From: Branchipolynoe longqiensis
Taxonomy: Eukaryota > Annelida > Polychaeta > Phyllodocida > Polynoidae
Reading direction: 5' to 3'
DNA: 64,000 nt
Assembly: GCA_030323885.1 (NCBI GenBank)
Contig: CM059193.1
Coordinates: forward strand, 94,728,852 to 94,792,851
Shown: positions 50,653 to 62,165 of the stretch, in pieces
How the letters are laid out: each line of letters starts with the position of its first letter
How positions within the stretch are numbered: position 1 is the first letter of the stretch
Notes under the pieces: generated by a model
The model's input: the letters and a program-made list of their open reading frames with translations, nothing else
Told to the model about the DNA's origin: nothing
Databases searched by the model: none
Made by a program: the position numbers and the translations under genes

Positions 50653-51719
50653 ACGGCTGGGGACTTGCTGACCAAAACGCCACCCGCGACCCATCCCAAG
50701 ACCAGCAAGCCGCTGCCACATGGCAGCCCCCTACAACGTCACATGGAGTGGTGGCCGCCACACACCACAGCACCCCACGTCAGCCGCGGTTGCCGCCAAA
50801 ACCAAGCGTGGGGACGCTGACAACGCCCGCCAGACTCCCGCCAAAACGCCACCAGACCAGACACCCACCCACAACGCGGGGAGCAAAACCCCGCCAGCAC
50901 ACCATGCGGCTTCACCCGACCCGGCGAGCAGTTCACACAAACCTGAGACACACGCCATTAACGACACTCTGCACCGGACCGGCAGCCGACATCACACGCC
51001 TGACCGCCCATTACGACCCCCACGGTATGCTAATGGGATAGAAGGCGACCAGGCGGAACGACCATTCCACGGCGCCCCGAATACTAATAGCAGCACCCAC
51101 AGGGCAGGAGGTGCACGCGCACCCAACGGCCAAGTCGCAAACCAAAACCTAACGGCCCAGCCAGAACACGTGTCGACCTCCGACAGTCGGCCAGCCGGCC
51201 TACTGCCTCCCGCCAACTACCCCTCCCTCCACCTTACCAGCCCACACCACGCAACCACACATGCCGGTGCCATCCCGCTAGCCGCTCAGTCCCACACCCC
51301 CTGCCCCCCAAAAACCCCCCAGCCCCCAGCAGACAATGCCCCACACAACCCCCACACCACCCGACAACCCACGGACGCTCAGCCCACAGCCACGCACCCA
51401 CAAGCCTCAACCCACTCACCAGGCCCACCGCCACGGATGCAACCCCCCCCTGCAGTGCCACCCCCCACCCCCACCCCCCCGCAGCACTACGCCACCCTCA
51501 ACCCCCCCACCCTCCCCTGACCATGCAGACACACATGCACCACCGCGGGTAAGCCAACCACCCGCGCGCATGCCCCGCCACCACAGCATGCACACGGCTA
51601 CGCTGGATAACCTAATGGACATGGCTCACACAAATCACCAATCGCCACCCAAGACCTAGTTCGCTACTAGCCGACATGAACAACTGTCGCATGCGTTCAG
51701 CCATACAGTCGGCCGGCAA
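50653..51719 (+). other. Pro/Thr/His-rich linker region between gag and RT (Ngaro-like 2)
   Basis: C-rich, G-poor sequence is open in several frames (for example 50720-51520), giving Pro/His/Thr-rich peptides. It mirrors the low-complexity gap in the same place in the first element. It may encode a disordered linker; no domain is visible. Confidence 0.5.
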
Positions 51720-53600
51720 CGTTAGAACACTGGGGCGGGGACGCACCGGATGGCACCGAACACGACCCACCCGATGCCCTCCTCACATACCACCAGCGAG
51801 AGGCCGCCAACGAGGACATCGATGACATCACCGACGACATAGTCAGCCAGCCGGGACCACAATACAACCCCCCACACACCCCACTCTCATACCGCAACAT
51901 CCTCGACCGGTTCTGGCCAACTTCCCAGCCACAGATATGGAAGAACGATATATACAGGTACACTTACGACGAGATGCGAAGGAGGGCCTACCAAACTGCA
52001 TAGCAGCTCGAAACCCGTACCCTCCGACGTTAACATAGAGCGCTGGAGGGACCTGCTGAGTGACTACCACGATGACCAGCTGGTGGACTTCTTGGAGTAT
52101 GGGTGGCCGGCAGACTACACTGGCGACGGGCCTCCCGTCCCTTCCACAGCGAACCACCGCGAGGCACCCGAACACCTCAAATGGGTCAGAAAATACGTCC
52201 AAACCGAGGCGGCCAAAGGAGCACTCATTGGACCCTTCGTTGAGCCCCCGTTTGCGCCCTGGTCAGCCCGATGATGACCCACCCAAAGAAAAACACCGAA
52301 GAGAGGCGGGTCATCGTCGACCTGAGCTTCCCGAGGGGCACTAGTGTCAACTCGGTTATCAGGAAAGGTTATTACCAGGGACGGCCGGCGACCTACGCTC
52401 TTCCCAACATCGCTGACCTGACGGATGAGATCACCCGGGTGGGAGTCGGGGGTTACGTGTGGACCATCGACCTCCCGAGAGCTTATAGGCAACTACAAAC
52501 CTGCCCACTCTCTGTCCCACTGCTGGGCATGGCGCTTGATGGCCTCACATACTTCGACATCACGCCCCCATTTGGGTGCCGCACTTCATCTATGGCCTGC
52601 GTTCGCACTACAAATGCGGTGGTCCACCTGCTGTGCCGCAAAGGCCACTTTGTCCTTTGTTACCTCGACGACTTCGTCGGGGTGGCGGCAACCCAACGGG
52701 AGGCGGACACCGCCTACGTCGATGCCATACAACTTGCAGCGGACCTGGGCCTCGCCTTGTCACCACAAAAGTGCATGCCCTCAACTCGATCATTGGAATG
52801 GCTCGGCTTTGTCATGGATACAGAAGAAATGACGGTCAACATCGCGACCCCCAAACTTGCTGACGTGGTTGACGAGTGCCGCAGATGGACGATCGATGCC
52901 AAGGCATCCAGGAAGGACCTCCAATGCTTGGTCGGAAGATTGCAGCACGTCGCCAGGTGCGTGCGCCCAGCAAGGATGTTCATGAACCGTATCCTGGATG
53001 CTCTTAGGCAGGCACCCCACGCTGGTAGACACCCTATCACACGCGACATGACCAAAGACATCCAATGGTTCCTGACCTATGTCGAGGCCTCGAACGGCGT
53101 CATCCTCCTGCGCCCACCCCCGAAGCACGAGTGAACCATTGAATGTGACTCTTCCCTGAAGGCCGGTGGTGCCCACTCCCCCGCAGGGTACCTCCCCGAG
53201 GCGTACTCCACTGACTACCTTGATAACAACCACACGATACACCAGCTCGAGGCACTCAACCTCATCGTAGCGCTTCACGCACTTTCGCCCCCGAACCCAC
53301 AAGACTACGCAATTATAGTCAACATGGACAACCAGTCCTCCCAGATAGTCCTCACATCAGGGGCCGCTGGAGACGCCATCCTCTGTGCATGTGCCAGAGC
53401 AGTCTGGACATTCGCCGCCCTCCGCTCTTGCGAGGTCCAGGTCGTCCACAAATGGGGCAGAGATCGCCTTCGCCGACGCCCTCAGCAGGGCACCATTCGA
53501 CGAAGTCACGCGCCGTAGGGCCGGTCGGTTTGGGGAGGACATGGACCTCGCATGGGTGTGGGTCCGCCATGACCTGGACATTCTCGCAGGAAACCTATAG
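51720..53600 (+). pseudogene. reverse transcriptase-RNase H of Ngaro-like 2
   Basis: The N-terminal part lies in the frame of 52083-52274 (ANHREAPEHLKWVRKYVQTE, FVEPPFAPW). A one-base shift near 52262 leads to 52271-53134: MMTHPKKNTEERRVIVDLSF, TIDLPRAYRQL, TPPFGCRTSSMACVR and catalytic YLDDFVG. A TGA at 53132-53134 interrupts just before RNase H (IECDSSLKAGGAHS, IHQLEALNLIVALHAL, VNMDNQSS). Another shift near 53455 leads to EIAFADALSRAPFD. All catalytic regions are recognisable, but three breaks prevent a product. Confidence 0.87.
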
Positions 53601-53639
53601 CCTGGGGAGTTCGTACAATTTGCCTCTCTCTCCCCAGGC

Positions 53640-54595
53640 ACCCACAACGACAACCAAGACATCATCCGACTCTTCCGGGCCGGGCCGGACTCGCACCTGG
53701 CACCTGGCGCAACAAGATCTTCCAGACCAAGATGTACCTCCGGCACGCACGAATGGCATCATACAACCCACGTCGTCCCAAGCAGATGGACATCGCCGCC
53801 TACATGGCCCACCTTGCCGACGGCTTGGCTGCACCCGGGGCCATCATGAATTATATAAGCATGGCTCGAACATGGGTCAGCCTCTGCACAGGGGCAAATG
53901 CCCCATTCGACACAAACCTAGTCACCACCCTCAAATGAGGGGCGCTTAAGGCATCGCACCACCTGGCTAGACAAGCCCTACCACTGTCGGTCAGGCAACT
54001 CAAAACCATCCTCGACTACCTGGCCGCCGCGGGCCCTGGTGCCCACGTTCTGACCTCGACCCTCTTATTAGCCTACTTCACCCTGCTGAGGCAATGGAAC
54101 CTCCTTGTGACCGGACAAAGGAACGACCCGGGACACACCATCAGAGCCGCCGATGTCACTGACCACATGACGCACCTCAACGTCCGCCTACGCTCGACTA
54201 AGACCTCACGATCACCCCATGACGCCTACAACATCCAGATCCCCCGGGTCGCTAACTCCAACTACTGCCCTGTCCGTGCATGGAAGCAGTACGCCGCCTC
54301 CATCCGCCTGGCCCCTGGTGACCCAGCCTTCATGACCTCCAACACATGCCCCTTGATGACTCGGATGATGATCCGGATCCTCCGGTCCGCGCTCGAGCAC
54401 AACGGCATCCCCAACTACGAACATTACACCCTACATAGCATACGAAGGGGAACCGCCCAGGCATGTGCGGCGGCTGGGGCCACCCTCAAGGACGTGCAGG
54501 ACATCGGCCACTGGCGCTCAACTGCCGTCCACCAATACATGCAAGCAGACGCCTTGTCGGCCGCGACCCGGGCACTCTCAACTTCATTTGGTTGA
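53640..54595 (+). pseudogene. tyrosine recombinase of Ngaro-like 2 (one in-frame TGA)
   Basis: The frame from 53732 has an N-terminal DNA-binding part (MASYNPRRPKQMDIAAYMAH), a TGA at 53936-53938, then LLAYFTLLRQWNLLVTG with the first catalytic Arg, YTLHSIRRGTAQACAAAG with the His-x-x-Arg box, and DIGHWRSTAVHQYMQAD with the conserved His/Trp position and the catalytic Tyr. It would integrate circular cDNA. It matches the recombinase of the first element in layout and motifs. Confidence 0.87.
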
Positions 54596-54960
54596 GGCCC
54601 GGATCGCGACCTAACCGACACCTCCCTCAGTCCATCCCCTATTGACCCTATTCCACCCTTACTCCCCTCCTCGCCCAAGACCTCCCCAGACACATTCCTC
54701 CCCCCACACACCTCCTCTACCACCTCCCCCCACACCCTTCTCACTACCGACATACCGACATACCAACATACCTGACCGCATACCTGATGCACATGTCTAC
54801 TATTATCCATTGTTCTTATATGCTCACTACTCTAATACTATCTGACCATTATCATGTACCTATTAACTATTGATTGATTACCTATTACCTACATGATTGC
54901 ACGCAACTACCCATTGACTGTGCAATTACTTCAGAACTCCAATAAAGTTCCATAATATAG

Positions 54961-55960
54961 CTCCGTGTTGTGTCGTGAATTATTGTCATGAGATGTTTTT
55001 CATATTGAACATAGCCTAGATATGTGGGTATCCAGAATGGTTATTCAATGGAAAAATCATGTACATATGGGATGTAGAATGTTGCATGAATAGTTCATTT
55101 GAAAATTCATTGCATAATTGTTGAATATTATCATTGTTGTCGTGAAACATCAAAGACATAGGGTTGTCATGAACGGTTGTTCATATGAAATTCATGAGGT
55201 TTCTATTGACATTAACCTATGTAGAGTTACTACTAGTAAACTGCAGTATGAACTATATGTAAATGACTTTCTGATCCAGGTTCCAGGCAGAAATCTTCAG
55301 TGAAGGGAAGTAACTGCATGACTCCACAGTGAAGTGAAGTAACTGATGGTAGTGATGATGATTTTCTGACCCCCAGGTTCAGGACAGATAGCTGCATTTA
55401 AGTTCAAATTGTGAGGTTGAACGTATGAGTACTCTTGGGTAGGATGTTGAACTATAACCATGAACATGAATGTTTTCATTTGAAATTCATTGACATACAA
55501 GATGATCTGAATATTAACATTTGTTCATAAAGTTATTCATTTGAAAATGTAAATAATATAATGTTGAATGTTATCATAATTGTCATCATAGGTCATAGAC
55601 ATAGGTTGTCATGAGTTGTTACACTTGCATAACATGAATAATTTTGTTGAATATTATCAATATAGTGTGGAGATGTGTTCATTGAAATTCATGAGGTACA
55701 TTATTAACTAATGCTATCATTAACATTATTTGTGTTACGAGAACATATTAATGCTATTGGTACTGGAGATGTATATTATTGACATTATTCATGGTGTGGG
55801 AACATATTAATGATCTTTTATACTGAAGAGTTATTTCATTGACATTATTCATGTTGTGGAAACATATTAATGATCTTTGTACTGGAGATTTATATTATTG
55901 ACATTATTAATGTAGGAAAACATATTAATGATCATTATATTGCAAAAGCGTCTAGTTATA
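54961..55960 (+). repeat. complex repeat right of Ngaro-like 2
   Basis: Two diverged units of about 430 bp: TTGAATATTATCATTGTTGTC to GACATAGGGTTGTCATGA near 55120-55170 recurs near 55570-55615. At 55700-55960 a unit of about 65 bp (GACATTATTCATGTTGTGG, AACATATTAATGATCTTT, ACTGGAGATTTATATTATT) repeats four times. Parts match 47.46-48.97 kb. Confidence 0.75.
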
Positions 55961-56164
55961 TAATCTATATGGTTAGAGATTGAAAATTTGGAAAATACGT
56001 GAAGAATATTATTATTCAATAATAATTTTATTGAATATAAACATAATAATTGATATGTTACATTGATACTTTCTGTGTAAGAAGAAGTCTTCGGTTGCCT
56101 TCTACAATGATTACATCACAGGATCACAAGACCTTGAACATTGATATCACATCAGCAATAGCAA

Positions 56165-56575
56165 GGGATAATGCTCGGTTCATGGGGAACTGCAGCATAT
56201 GCTGATGGTCACTGTGTTGGACTGATAAGGTTCACGATGAACTTTTGCATATGTGACGGAGTCAATGATTTCATAGCAGCAGTGCGATGGACAATGCTAA
56301 GTTCATGAGGAGCTAAAGCATATGCTGAGAGGTGCTTGGATCGATGACGTCTAGAAGATTGCAATATTAACATTGACATTATATTGACTTCGCAATATCA
56401 ACAAACAAGGCTCAGTTCATGGGGAACTGTTGCATATGCTGATGGTCACTATGTTCACAATAAGGTTCACGAGGAACTTTAGCATAGATGACTGAGTCAA
56501 TGATTTTGCTTCAGCAGTGGCGATGAACAATGCTGAGTTCAAGGAGAACTAACGCATATGCTGATGGTGATTAGA
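56165..56575 (+). repeat. about 240-bp tandem duplication, diverged
   Basis: AATGCTCRGTTCATGGGGAA followed by CTGNNGCATATGCTGATGGTCAC and AAGGTTCACGANGAACTTT occurs at about 56169 and 56408. Each unit itself contains half-repeats of the TTCANGRGGAACTNNNGCATATG type. No coding potential. Confidence 0.8.
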
Positions 56576-57636
56576 TTGTGTTAGCGATATCAATAGCGGA
56601 GACTGGCGTAGTTCGTGGAGAACTAGCGAAGAGACACTTTTATTCAATACAAATTTGCCGTTTCGCCAGAGAAACGCCTTATTATCATAAATCAACGTCA
56701 ACAAAGAGAGAACATTCTAATACTGCTACAGTATGGTTAAACTTGAGCAAGAGCATGTAAATCTATTATTATTTAATAATATAGATATAAGTATTATGAT
56801 GTTGAAGTTCAAAAAGAACCACTCTCATTGCTTTGTTTACATTACGCTACTGAGTTAACACTGTCATATATGAATTTCTATTTGCCGTGATTATATTGGT
56901 TAATACTAATATTTGATGCTTTATCTTTGTACAGGAGGTACAAAAAGACATATTCATTCATCTATTTCCATTATTTCGACACAAAACAACTTAAAATTGG
57001 TGAAATCAAAGATTTTGGTCTAGATTTGCAAGAAAATAGTTCCTAAAACTAGGTCATCGATTCAAACCGCTTAAGCCTTGATTTCTCATTGGATTGAGTT
57101 CCGTAAAGTTAACCCTATGAAGACCTGTCGAGCAACCACCTGTCGAGAAGCCCAGGTTTCTTCTATTTGACAGTCGGTAAAACCAAAACCTTGTACAAGC
57201 ACGTTGATGTTGGAATATTTGACAGCAGATACCAAATCCGATTAATTCTAATGTAAGATCGATGCTTTTAGACTGAAATATACCTTTAGAGCGTCGCAAA
57301 ACAACCTCTAAATCGTCAAAAAGTCGAAAAATGGTCGGATTAAGCTAAAAATGATGGCAAATGAATCAGATGCCTCTTAAGACATCATATAAGATACTAG
57401 AATGATATCGTATTCGAAACATATTGGAAATTGACTTTATAAAAATAAATTTGTATTTTTGTATTTCGAGTCAGATATACCTTATCCACTAACGCGACTG
57501 CTAAGACTTAAATTTATTATTGATAGTTAATAGATTGAGATTTAAAGGTGAGAGAACTACTACTTCCTATTTAACGTGCCTACACTTCTTTCTACGCTGC
57601 TGGGCAGGTGGTAAGAAGTGGAGGGGCGGAGTACAT
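56576..57636. other. gene-free AT-rich stretch
   Basis: No gene is supported. Near 57556-57585, TTCCTATTTAACGTGCCTACAC resembles 58436-58456 at the end of the following LTR and may be a trace of an adjoining LTR or its duplicated end. Confidence 0.45.
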
Positions 57637-58455
57637 TGTAAAATTGTCCGATATTATGGCATATGAGGATATATGAACTCTACTATAATAAATTGCAATT
57701 TGTCTATATAATGGTAAATGGTAATATATACAACCCAAAGGCATATGAGGGATATGTGGAGTTGGTAAACTATTACTCATTAAGTATAGAAATTGTATAG
57801 TAAAATAGTGTCGTTGGGGTGATGAAAATGGGAAATATTGTGCCTTGAGCGGGACTCGAACCCACATCTCTTTGCATTCCGGGCCAGTGTGCTAACCATT
57901 ACACCACCTAGGCTCCCTGATATCAACACACTCCCCACCACCCACCCAACACACCACACACCCCCCAAAACAACCAAACAACACACAACACACACAACAA
58001 CCAACAACAAAACAAACAAACCACACACCAAAAAAAAACCAAACCAACCCACACCCACCCCCAACCAACACCACACCCCACACACACCCCCACACCAACC
58101 CAACACAACCACACAACAGTATAGAGGAGGAGTGTCACTTCTTAGATACAGTCTTTGGAGGAGTTGCCTCACATACCCCCTCCCTCCAGGTGTTATTTAT
58201 GGATCAGTACACACCCCAATGCACTGTGGCCAGCATGACAAGGCCTTGGATACAAGAGATTGAACTCTGATTGGTGGGTAGATAAATACCTGTTAGGGAT
58301 TGGGAGATCAACCCATGTGACCACCACCATCTTGGATTCTGAAAGCTATATATATAATAAACTAAGCAAGCTCCTTCTGGTTCCTTCTGCACACTCTATC
58401 TCTTGCCTTCCTTCTCTATAATTGCCTGTAGTGATTTCCTATTTAACCTGCCTAC
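57637..58455 (+). repeat. second LTR of Gypsy-type element 2 family, split by a SINE
   Basis: Starting TGTAAAATTGTCCG, it parallels the minus-strand LTR at 41161-40735: TATAATAAATTGCAA, GTCTATATAATGGTAAATG, CCCAAAGGCATATG, TTGGTAAACTATTA, then after the SINE AGTGTCACTTC, AGTCTTTGGA, TGTGACCACCACCATCTTGG, ATTCTGAAAGCTATATATA and CCTGTAGTGATTTC. About 300 extra bases (57817-58120) are the SINE and a CA-rich tract. The 3' boundary is blurred by a LINE start near 58456. No internal region directly adjoins, so it is a solo LTR or the 3' LTR of the degenerate copy to its left. Confidence 0.78.
57817..58120 (-). mobile_element. tRNA-derived SINE plus CA-rich tract inside the LTR
   Basis: The reverse complement of the 320-bp SINE head is at 57841-57913 (B-box GGGTTCGAGTCCC, A-box TGGTGTAATGGTTAGCAC), with the flanking TTTCCCATTTTCATCACC and GATATCAGGGAGCCTAGG also shared. 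Beyond the head, 57925-58115 is CA/CCA-rich and nearly G-free. GTATAG occurs at about 57797 and 58119 as a possible imperfect target duplication. Confidence 0.8.
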
Positions 58456-60945
58456 ACAACCACAGCTGCAGGCCGTCAAACATTACACCATGTTCAAGCA
58501 GAAGTATGAACGCAAGACCGCTTGGATGCATCCTCGTTCCAGACACTGGCATTTGATCGACTTCATCATCACAAGGTGCCGGGATAAGATGGACGTCCAC
58601 AGTACTCGAGCCATGCATGGAGCTAACTGCTGGACCGATCACCAGATGCTAAGGTCAAAAGTGGCATTCAGAATACGACAAAAGGACAACAGGCAAGGGA
58701 CAAATAAACCGACAAAGCTCAACTCAGCAAAACTAAGTACCATCAGTACTAGGGAAAGCTTCAAGTGGGAGATGGACAGCGCTCTTGCACAATGGGAAGA
58801 GAAGGAAAGCCCAACACCAGACGAGGAATGGGCAGCTTTGCAGCAGGTTGTATGCAACACAGCTAAAACATATCTCGGCAAGCCAGACAGAAAACACCTG
58901 GACTGGTTCAACCCCAACAGTCAGGAGCTACATCTTATGAGCAGAAGAGACCAAGCCCACCAGAGAGTGTTGCAGACCAGGAACACTAGATCCACCAGTG
59001 CAGCATACAAAGATGCCTGCAGATTGCTACAAAAAGGCACCCATGCATTGAAGTCAGACTGGTGGGAAATGAAGGCAGAGGAGCTGCAGAGAGCTGCAGA
59101 CAGAAACAACATGAGGGGCTTCTACAGCGGACTGAATGAAGTGTGGGGACCCATGAAGAAGGGACCTGTTCACCTGAAATCAACAGATGGAATGGAGACC
59201 TTTTCTGACAGCAAGAGAGTTGTGGCAAGATGGAGTGAAGACTTCCAGAAGCTACTCAACATCCCTGGTGACATAGATCACAAAGCTCTGGACAACATCC
59301 AGCAGCACATTACCAAAACATGCCTCGATGAGATTCCAACCATGGATGAGATGGCTAGAGCAATCACCAGCCTGAAAGGTGGCAAAGCACCTGGGGGTGA
59401 TGGAATTCCTGCTGAAGTATGGAAGCACGGAGGAGACAATCTGTTCAACAGACTGCACCAACTAATCACCAATGCCTGGGAGGAGGGTTCTGTACCCTAA
59501 GCATGGAAGGATGCCAGCATTGTAACCATCTACAAGAAAGGTGATCGAACAGACTGTGGGAACTATAGAGGAATCTCTCTTCTTTCCATAGCAGGCAAGA
59601 TCTTTGCCAGGATCCTCCTCAACAGACTATCTATTCACATAACACCTGATGTAGTTCCGGAGTCACAGTGTGGCTTCAGAGGTAACCGGAGCACCGTGGA
59701 TATGATATTTTGTCTCCGACAGCTACAAGAAAAGTGCATTGAGCAGGACGGACCACTGTACATGGTATTTGTCAATTTCACTAAGGCATTTGATACAGTC
59801 GGGAGGACCGGGCTATGGCAGCTACTGAGGAAGTATGGATGCCCAGATAAGTTCACAACTATGATCGAGGCTCTACATACAGGAATGATGATGAATGTTA
59901 GTGTTGGAGGGGAAGACTCGGAATCGTTTGGGGTTACCAATGGGGGTCAAGCAAGGTTGTGTACTGGCCCCCTCGCTCTTCTCCATCTTCTTATCAGCAA
60001 TGCTCGATGAGGCTTTCCAAGACATGGGGGATGGCATCTATATACAGTGCTGACAGAGCGCTGACCTATTCAATGTCGCACACTTCAGAGCGAAGACCAA
60101 GACTACTCGGATACTGGTTAGAGAGCTACTATTTGCAGATGACAGTGCACTGGTTGCCCACTCTGCTGAAGAGATCCAGAAAATAGTGGATGCTTTCTCC
60201 GATGCATCAAAGAAGTTTGGCCTGAAGATTAACATCAAGAAGACGGAGGTGCTGTACCAACCCAACTCTACTAGATCCTGAGAGGAGGAGATCATGGTTG
60301 ACGGAAACAAGCTGAACTCTGTTGCGGAATTCACCTACCTCGGAAGCACTATATCAAGTGATGGACGCATTGATGCTGAAATATAGAGGAGGATGGCCAA
60401 GGGTAGCACATCTTTCGGCCGACTATGCCAGAGACTCTGGAACAACCACCATGTGTCAAAGGCAAGATCTACCATGCAATCGTGATATCCACCCTACTAT
60501 ATGAGCCGAGGCCTGGACAGTGGACGACAGGTGAAAAAGCTGCATGCCTTCATGATGTGACATATTTGTTCAATCATGAGGCTAACCTGGAAGGACAAAG
60601 TGACAAATAAGGAAATACTTGAACGGACGGGGCTGCCCTCTATGGAAGATCTTCTGATCAAAAAGAATCTCCGGTGGACTGGACACCTCATGAGGATGTC
60701 ATCAGATAGGGTACCAAAGCAGATCCTCTATTCTCAATTGTCTTGTGGTTACAGAAAGAGAGTGCACCCTCGTCTCCGGTTCAAGGATACCATCAAGAGA
60801 AACCTAACGCTGAGAGACATTAAGACTGACTCATGGATTAAACTCTCACAGCAGAGAGCTAAATAGAGAGCGGCAGTCAAGTAATGAAAGCAGTCTTTGT
60901 CGCATCGCGACCGACAGCATGATGACGATGATGATGATGATCTGA
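58456..60945 (+). mobile_element. LINE C: non-LTR retrotransposon, 5'-truncated within the endonuclease
   Basis: The coding region starts within the C-terminal part of the endonuclease and ends in a (GAT)n tail at about 60919-60942. It belongs to a different family from LINE A and LINE B. Multiple stops and shifts are present. Confidence 0.82.
58470..60866 (+). pseudogene. endonuclease remnant and reverse transcriptase of LINE C
   Basis: 58403-59500 is open: the endonuclease end AWMHPRSRHWHLIDFIITRC with GANCWTDHQMLRSK (His/Asp of the EEP fold), a helical linker, then ITSLKGGKAPGGDGIPAEVW. A TAA at 59498 interrupts. RT continues with WKDASIVTIYKKGDRTDCGN, SQCGFRGNRSTVDMIFCLRQ and motif A FVNFTKAFDTVGR (Asn where Asp is usual). 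A frame change near 59945 leads to GVKQGCVLAPSLFSIF-type text and LFADDSALVAHS. The C-terminal MEDLLIKKNLRWTGHLMRMS with KRVHPRLRFKDTIKRNL lies at 60576-60866. The protein is inactive from several breaks. Confidence 0.85.
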
Positions 60946-61072
60946 CAATGTACCCTGTTACCACCATTTAGACAGTCTGTATGATCTAACACTATACCCT
61001 GTTAACACCATTTAGACAGTCTGTATGATCTGACACTGTACCCTCTTAACACCATTTAGACAGTCTGTATGA
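60940..61072. repeat. 44-bp tandem repeat, 3 copies
   Basis: The unit GATCTGACACTGTACCCTCT plus TAACACCATTTAGACAGTCT and GTAT repeats three times right after the LINE C tail, with few changes. Confidence 0.93.
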
Positions 61073-61987
61073 ACAGACTGGCCTCTGAATTAAATGTTCT
61101 AGAATTGCTTAGCGGGAAATAGTAAATGTCTTTTTTAAAACATTTGAAGGCACCGTGTTTGTTTGCAGTGGTTGCTGGCCTCCAGCGTATATTGTCATTT
61201 CACCTGGAAAGAAAGAAAAGGCTATCACAACCTAACTAAAAAGACACGTCTTGCTGGAGAGGAGACTCAGGTCTGGGTAGGCCCGTGTCCACTCAGGGCC
61301 TGTTATGGACTTTGACTTAAGGCTTTGAAGATGGACACAGAGCCGGGTGAAGTCACATTCAATACATTATTAAAGTATTCCTTTTAATTGGATGCAATAC
61401 AGTAATTATCTCTGCGTCACATATTTCAACCCGGCCAGCCTACAAAAAGACTGACTGCTAAGTTTAATTTAAAGCAACATTTGAAACCCAACATGGTGGA
61501 GTGAGGAGAAAGTCCATCAGACACTGGACTATGTCAAATGTTTTTGTAAAAAGGAGGGAGGATGAAAAGGAAATCAATAATCCAGCACAAAAGGTCTAAG
61601 ACTAACACCCAAACCCTTGGTTACTTCACACATTACTATGTATTATATCAAGTATATCTGGTCAGTGACTTTTTAAAATTAAATGGAAAGAAGGGGAAAA
61701 GAAAAGGGAAAAGAAAGAACAAGAAAATAGCAATACAAAATTCGATCCTAAAATGAAATGGTGTGCCTGATATATTTTACTTATTGCATCATGTATATTT
61801 TAATAATAGTAAAAATATCATGTACAAACTTTGGGTAAATACTTGAAACACTTACGGCCAGAAGACCAGTGCTAAGACAGTGATAGATTATACATGAATA
61901 CAATCCATTAAAAAAAAGACAAAATAAAAAAAACGACTAACGAGCCAAACTTAGCCTGCGTGAAACTGCACCCACTGTGACACCCAC
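61073..61987. other. probable intron or intergenic sequence
   Basis: No gene, RNA or repeat that I can support. If the exon to the right belongs to a gene on the minus strand, this is its downstream intron or flank. I could not recognise a following exon. Confidence 0.5.
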
Positions 61988-62165
61988 CTGGAAGGATTGC
62001 AAACTGCACCTCCTTGTCGATCCAGATGGCCATTTGCTCGGCTGTGACGACCAGAGTGAGGCTCACTTCCGGTCCCACATTCAGGTAGATCCTCCTGTAG
62101 CCGACGAGCTGCAGGCTGGGTGCCAGGGCGGTCAGGGCGCCCCAGTGCAAGTACAGCTGCACCAC
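61988..62165 (-). CDS. exon of a GH3-type glycosidase (Fn3-like C-terminal domain)
   Basis: The minus strand is open and bounded by CCCACCAG/GTGG (acceptor) and CCAG/GTGGGTG (donor), 178 bases. It encodes VVQLYLHWGALTALAPSLQL, VGYRRIYLNVGPEVSLTLVV and TAEQMAIWIDKEVQFAILP(G). This fits the Fn3-like domain at the C-terminus of GH3 beta-xylosidase/beta-glucosidase proteins, where EVVQLY, QLVGFxRV, TAEQMAVW and PG are conserved. The domain packs against the catalytic GH3 domains, which would lie to the right, outside the window or beyond the minisatellite. The first codon after the acceptor is in phase 0. Base composition is GC-richer than the surroundings, as expected for an exon. This is the best candidate for a real host gene here; the identity is from memory of the family pattern. 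Confidence 0.7.

Larger units (their letters stand above)
48981..54960 (+). mobile_element. Ngaro-like tyrosine-recombinase retrotransposon 2 (decayed)
   Basis: Plus-strand gag-like, RT-RNase H and recombinase regions in the same order as in the element at 12538-18111, in GC-rich sequence surrounded by AT-rich repeats. Composition changes sharply near 49000 and 54750. A polyadenylation-type AATAAAG lies at 54941. I did not find split direct repeats, so the termini may be missing or too diverged. Several in-frame TGA codons and frameshifts make it inactive. Confidence 0.82.

Noticed and set aside
49381..54595. split direct repeats for Ngaro-like 2
   Set aside because: Similar sequences on both sides (48.9 and 55.7 kb) belong to a larger complex repeat with further copies at 47.5 kb and cannot be shown to be element termini.
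57892..58138. Val/Gly/Cys-rich hydrophobic minus-strand ORFs that look like membrane proteins
   Set aside because: They are antisense to a CA-rich tract; the apparent hydrophobicity is a product of GTG/TGT codons.
61562..61756. small Lys-rich ORF
   Set aside because: AT-rich intron-like sequence with low-complexity AAR/AAG codons and no supporting signal.
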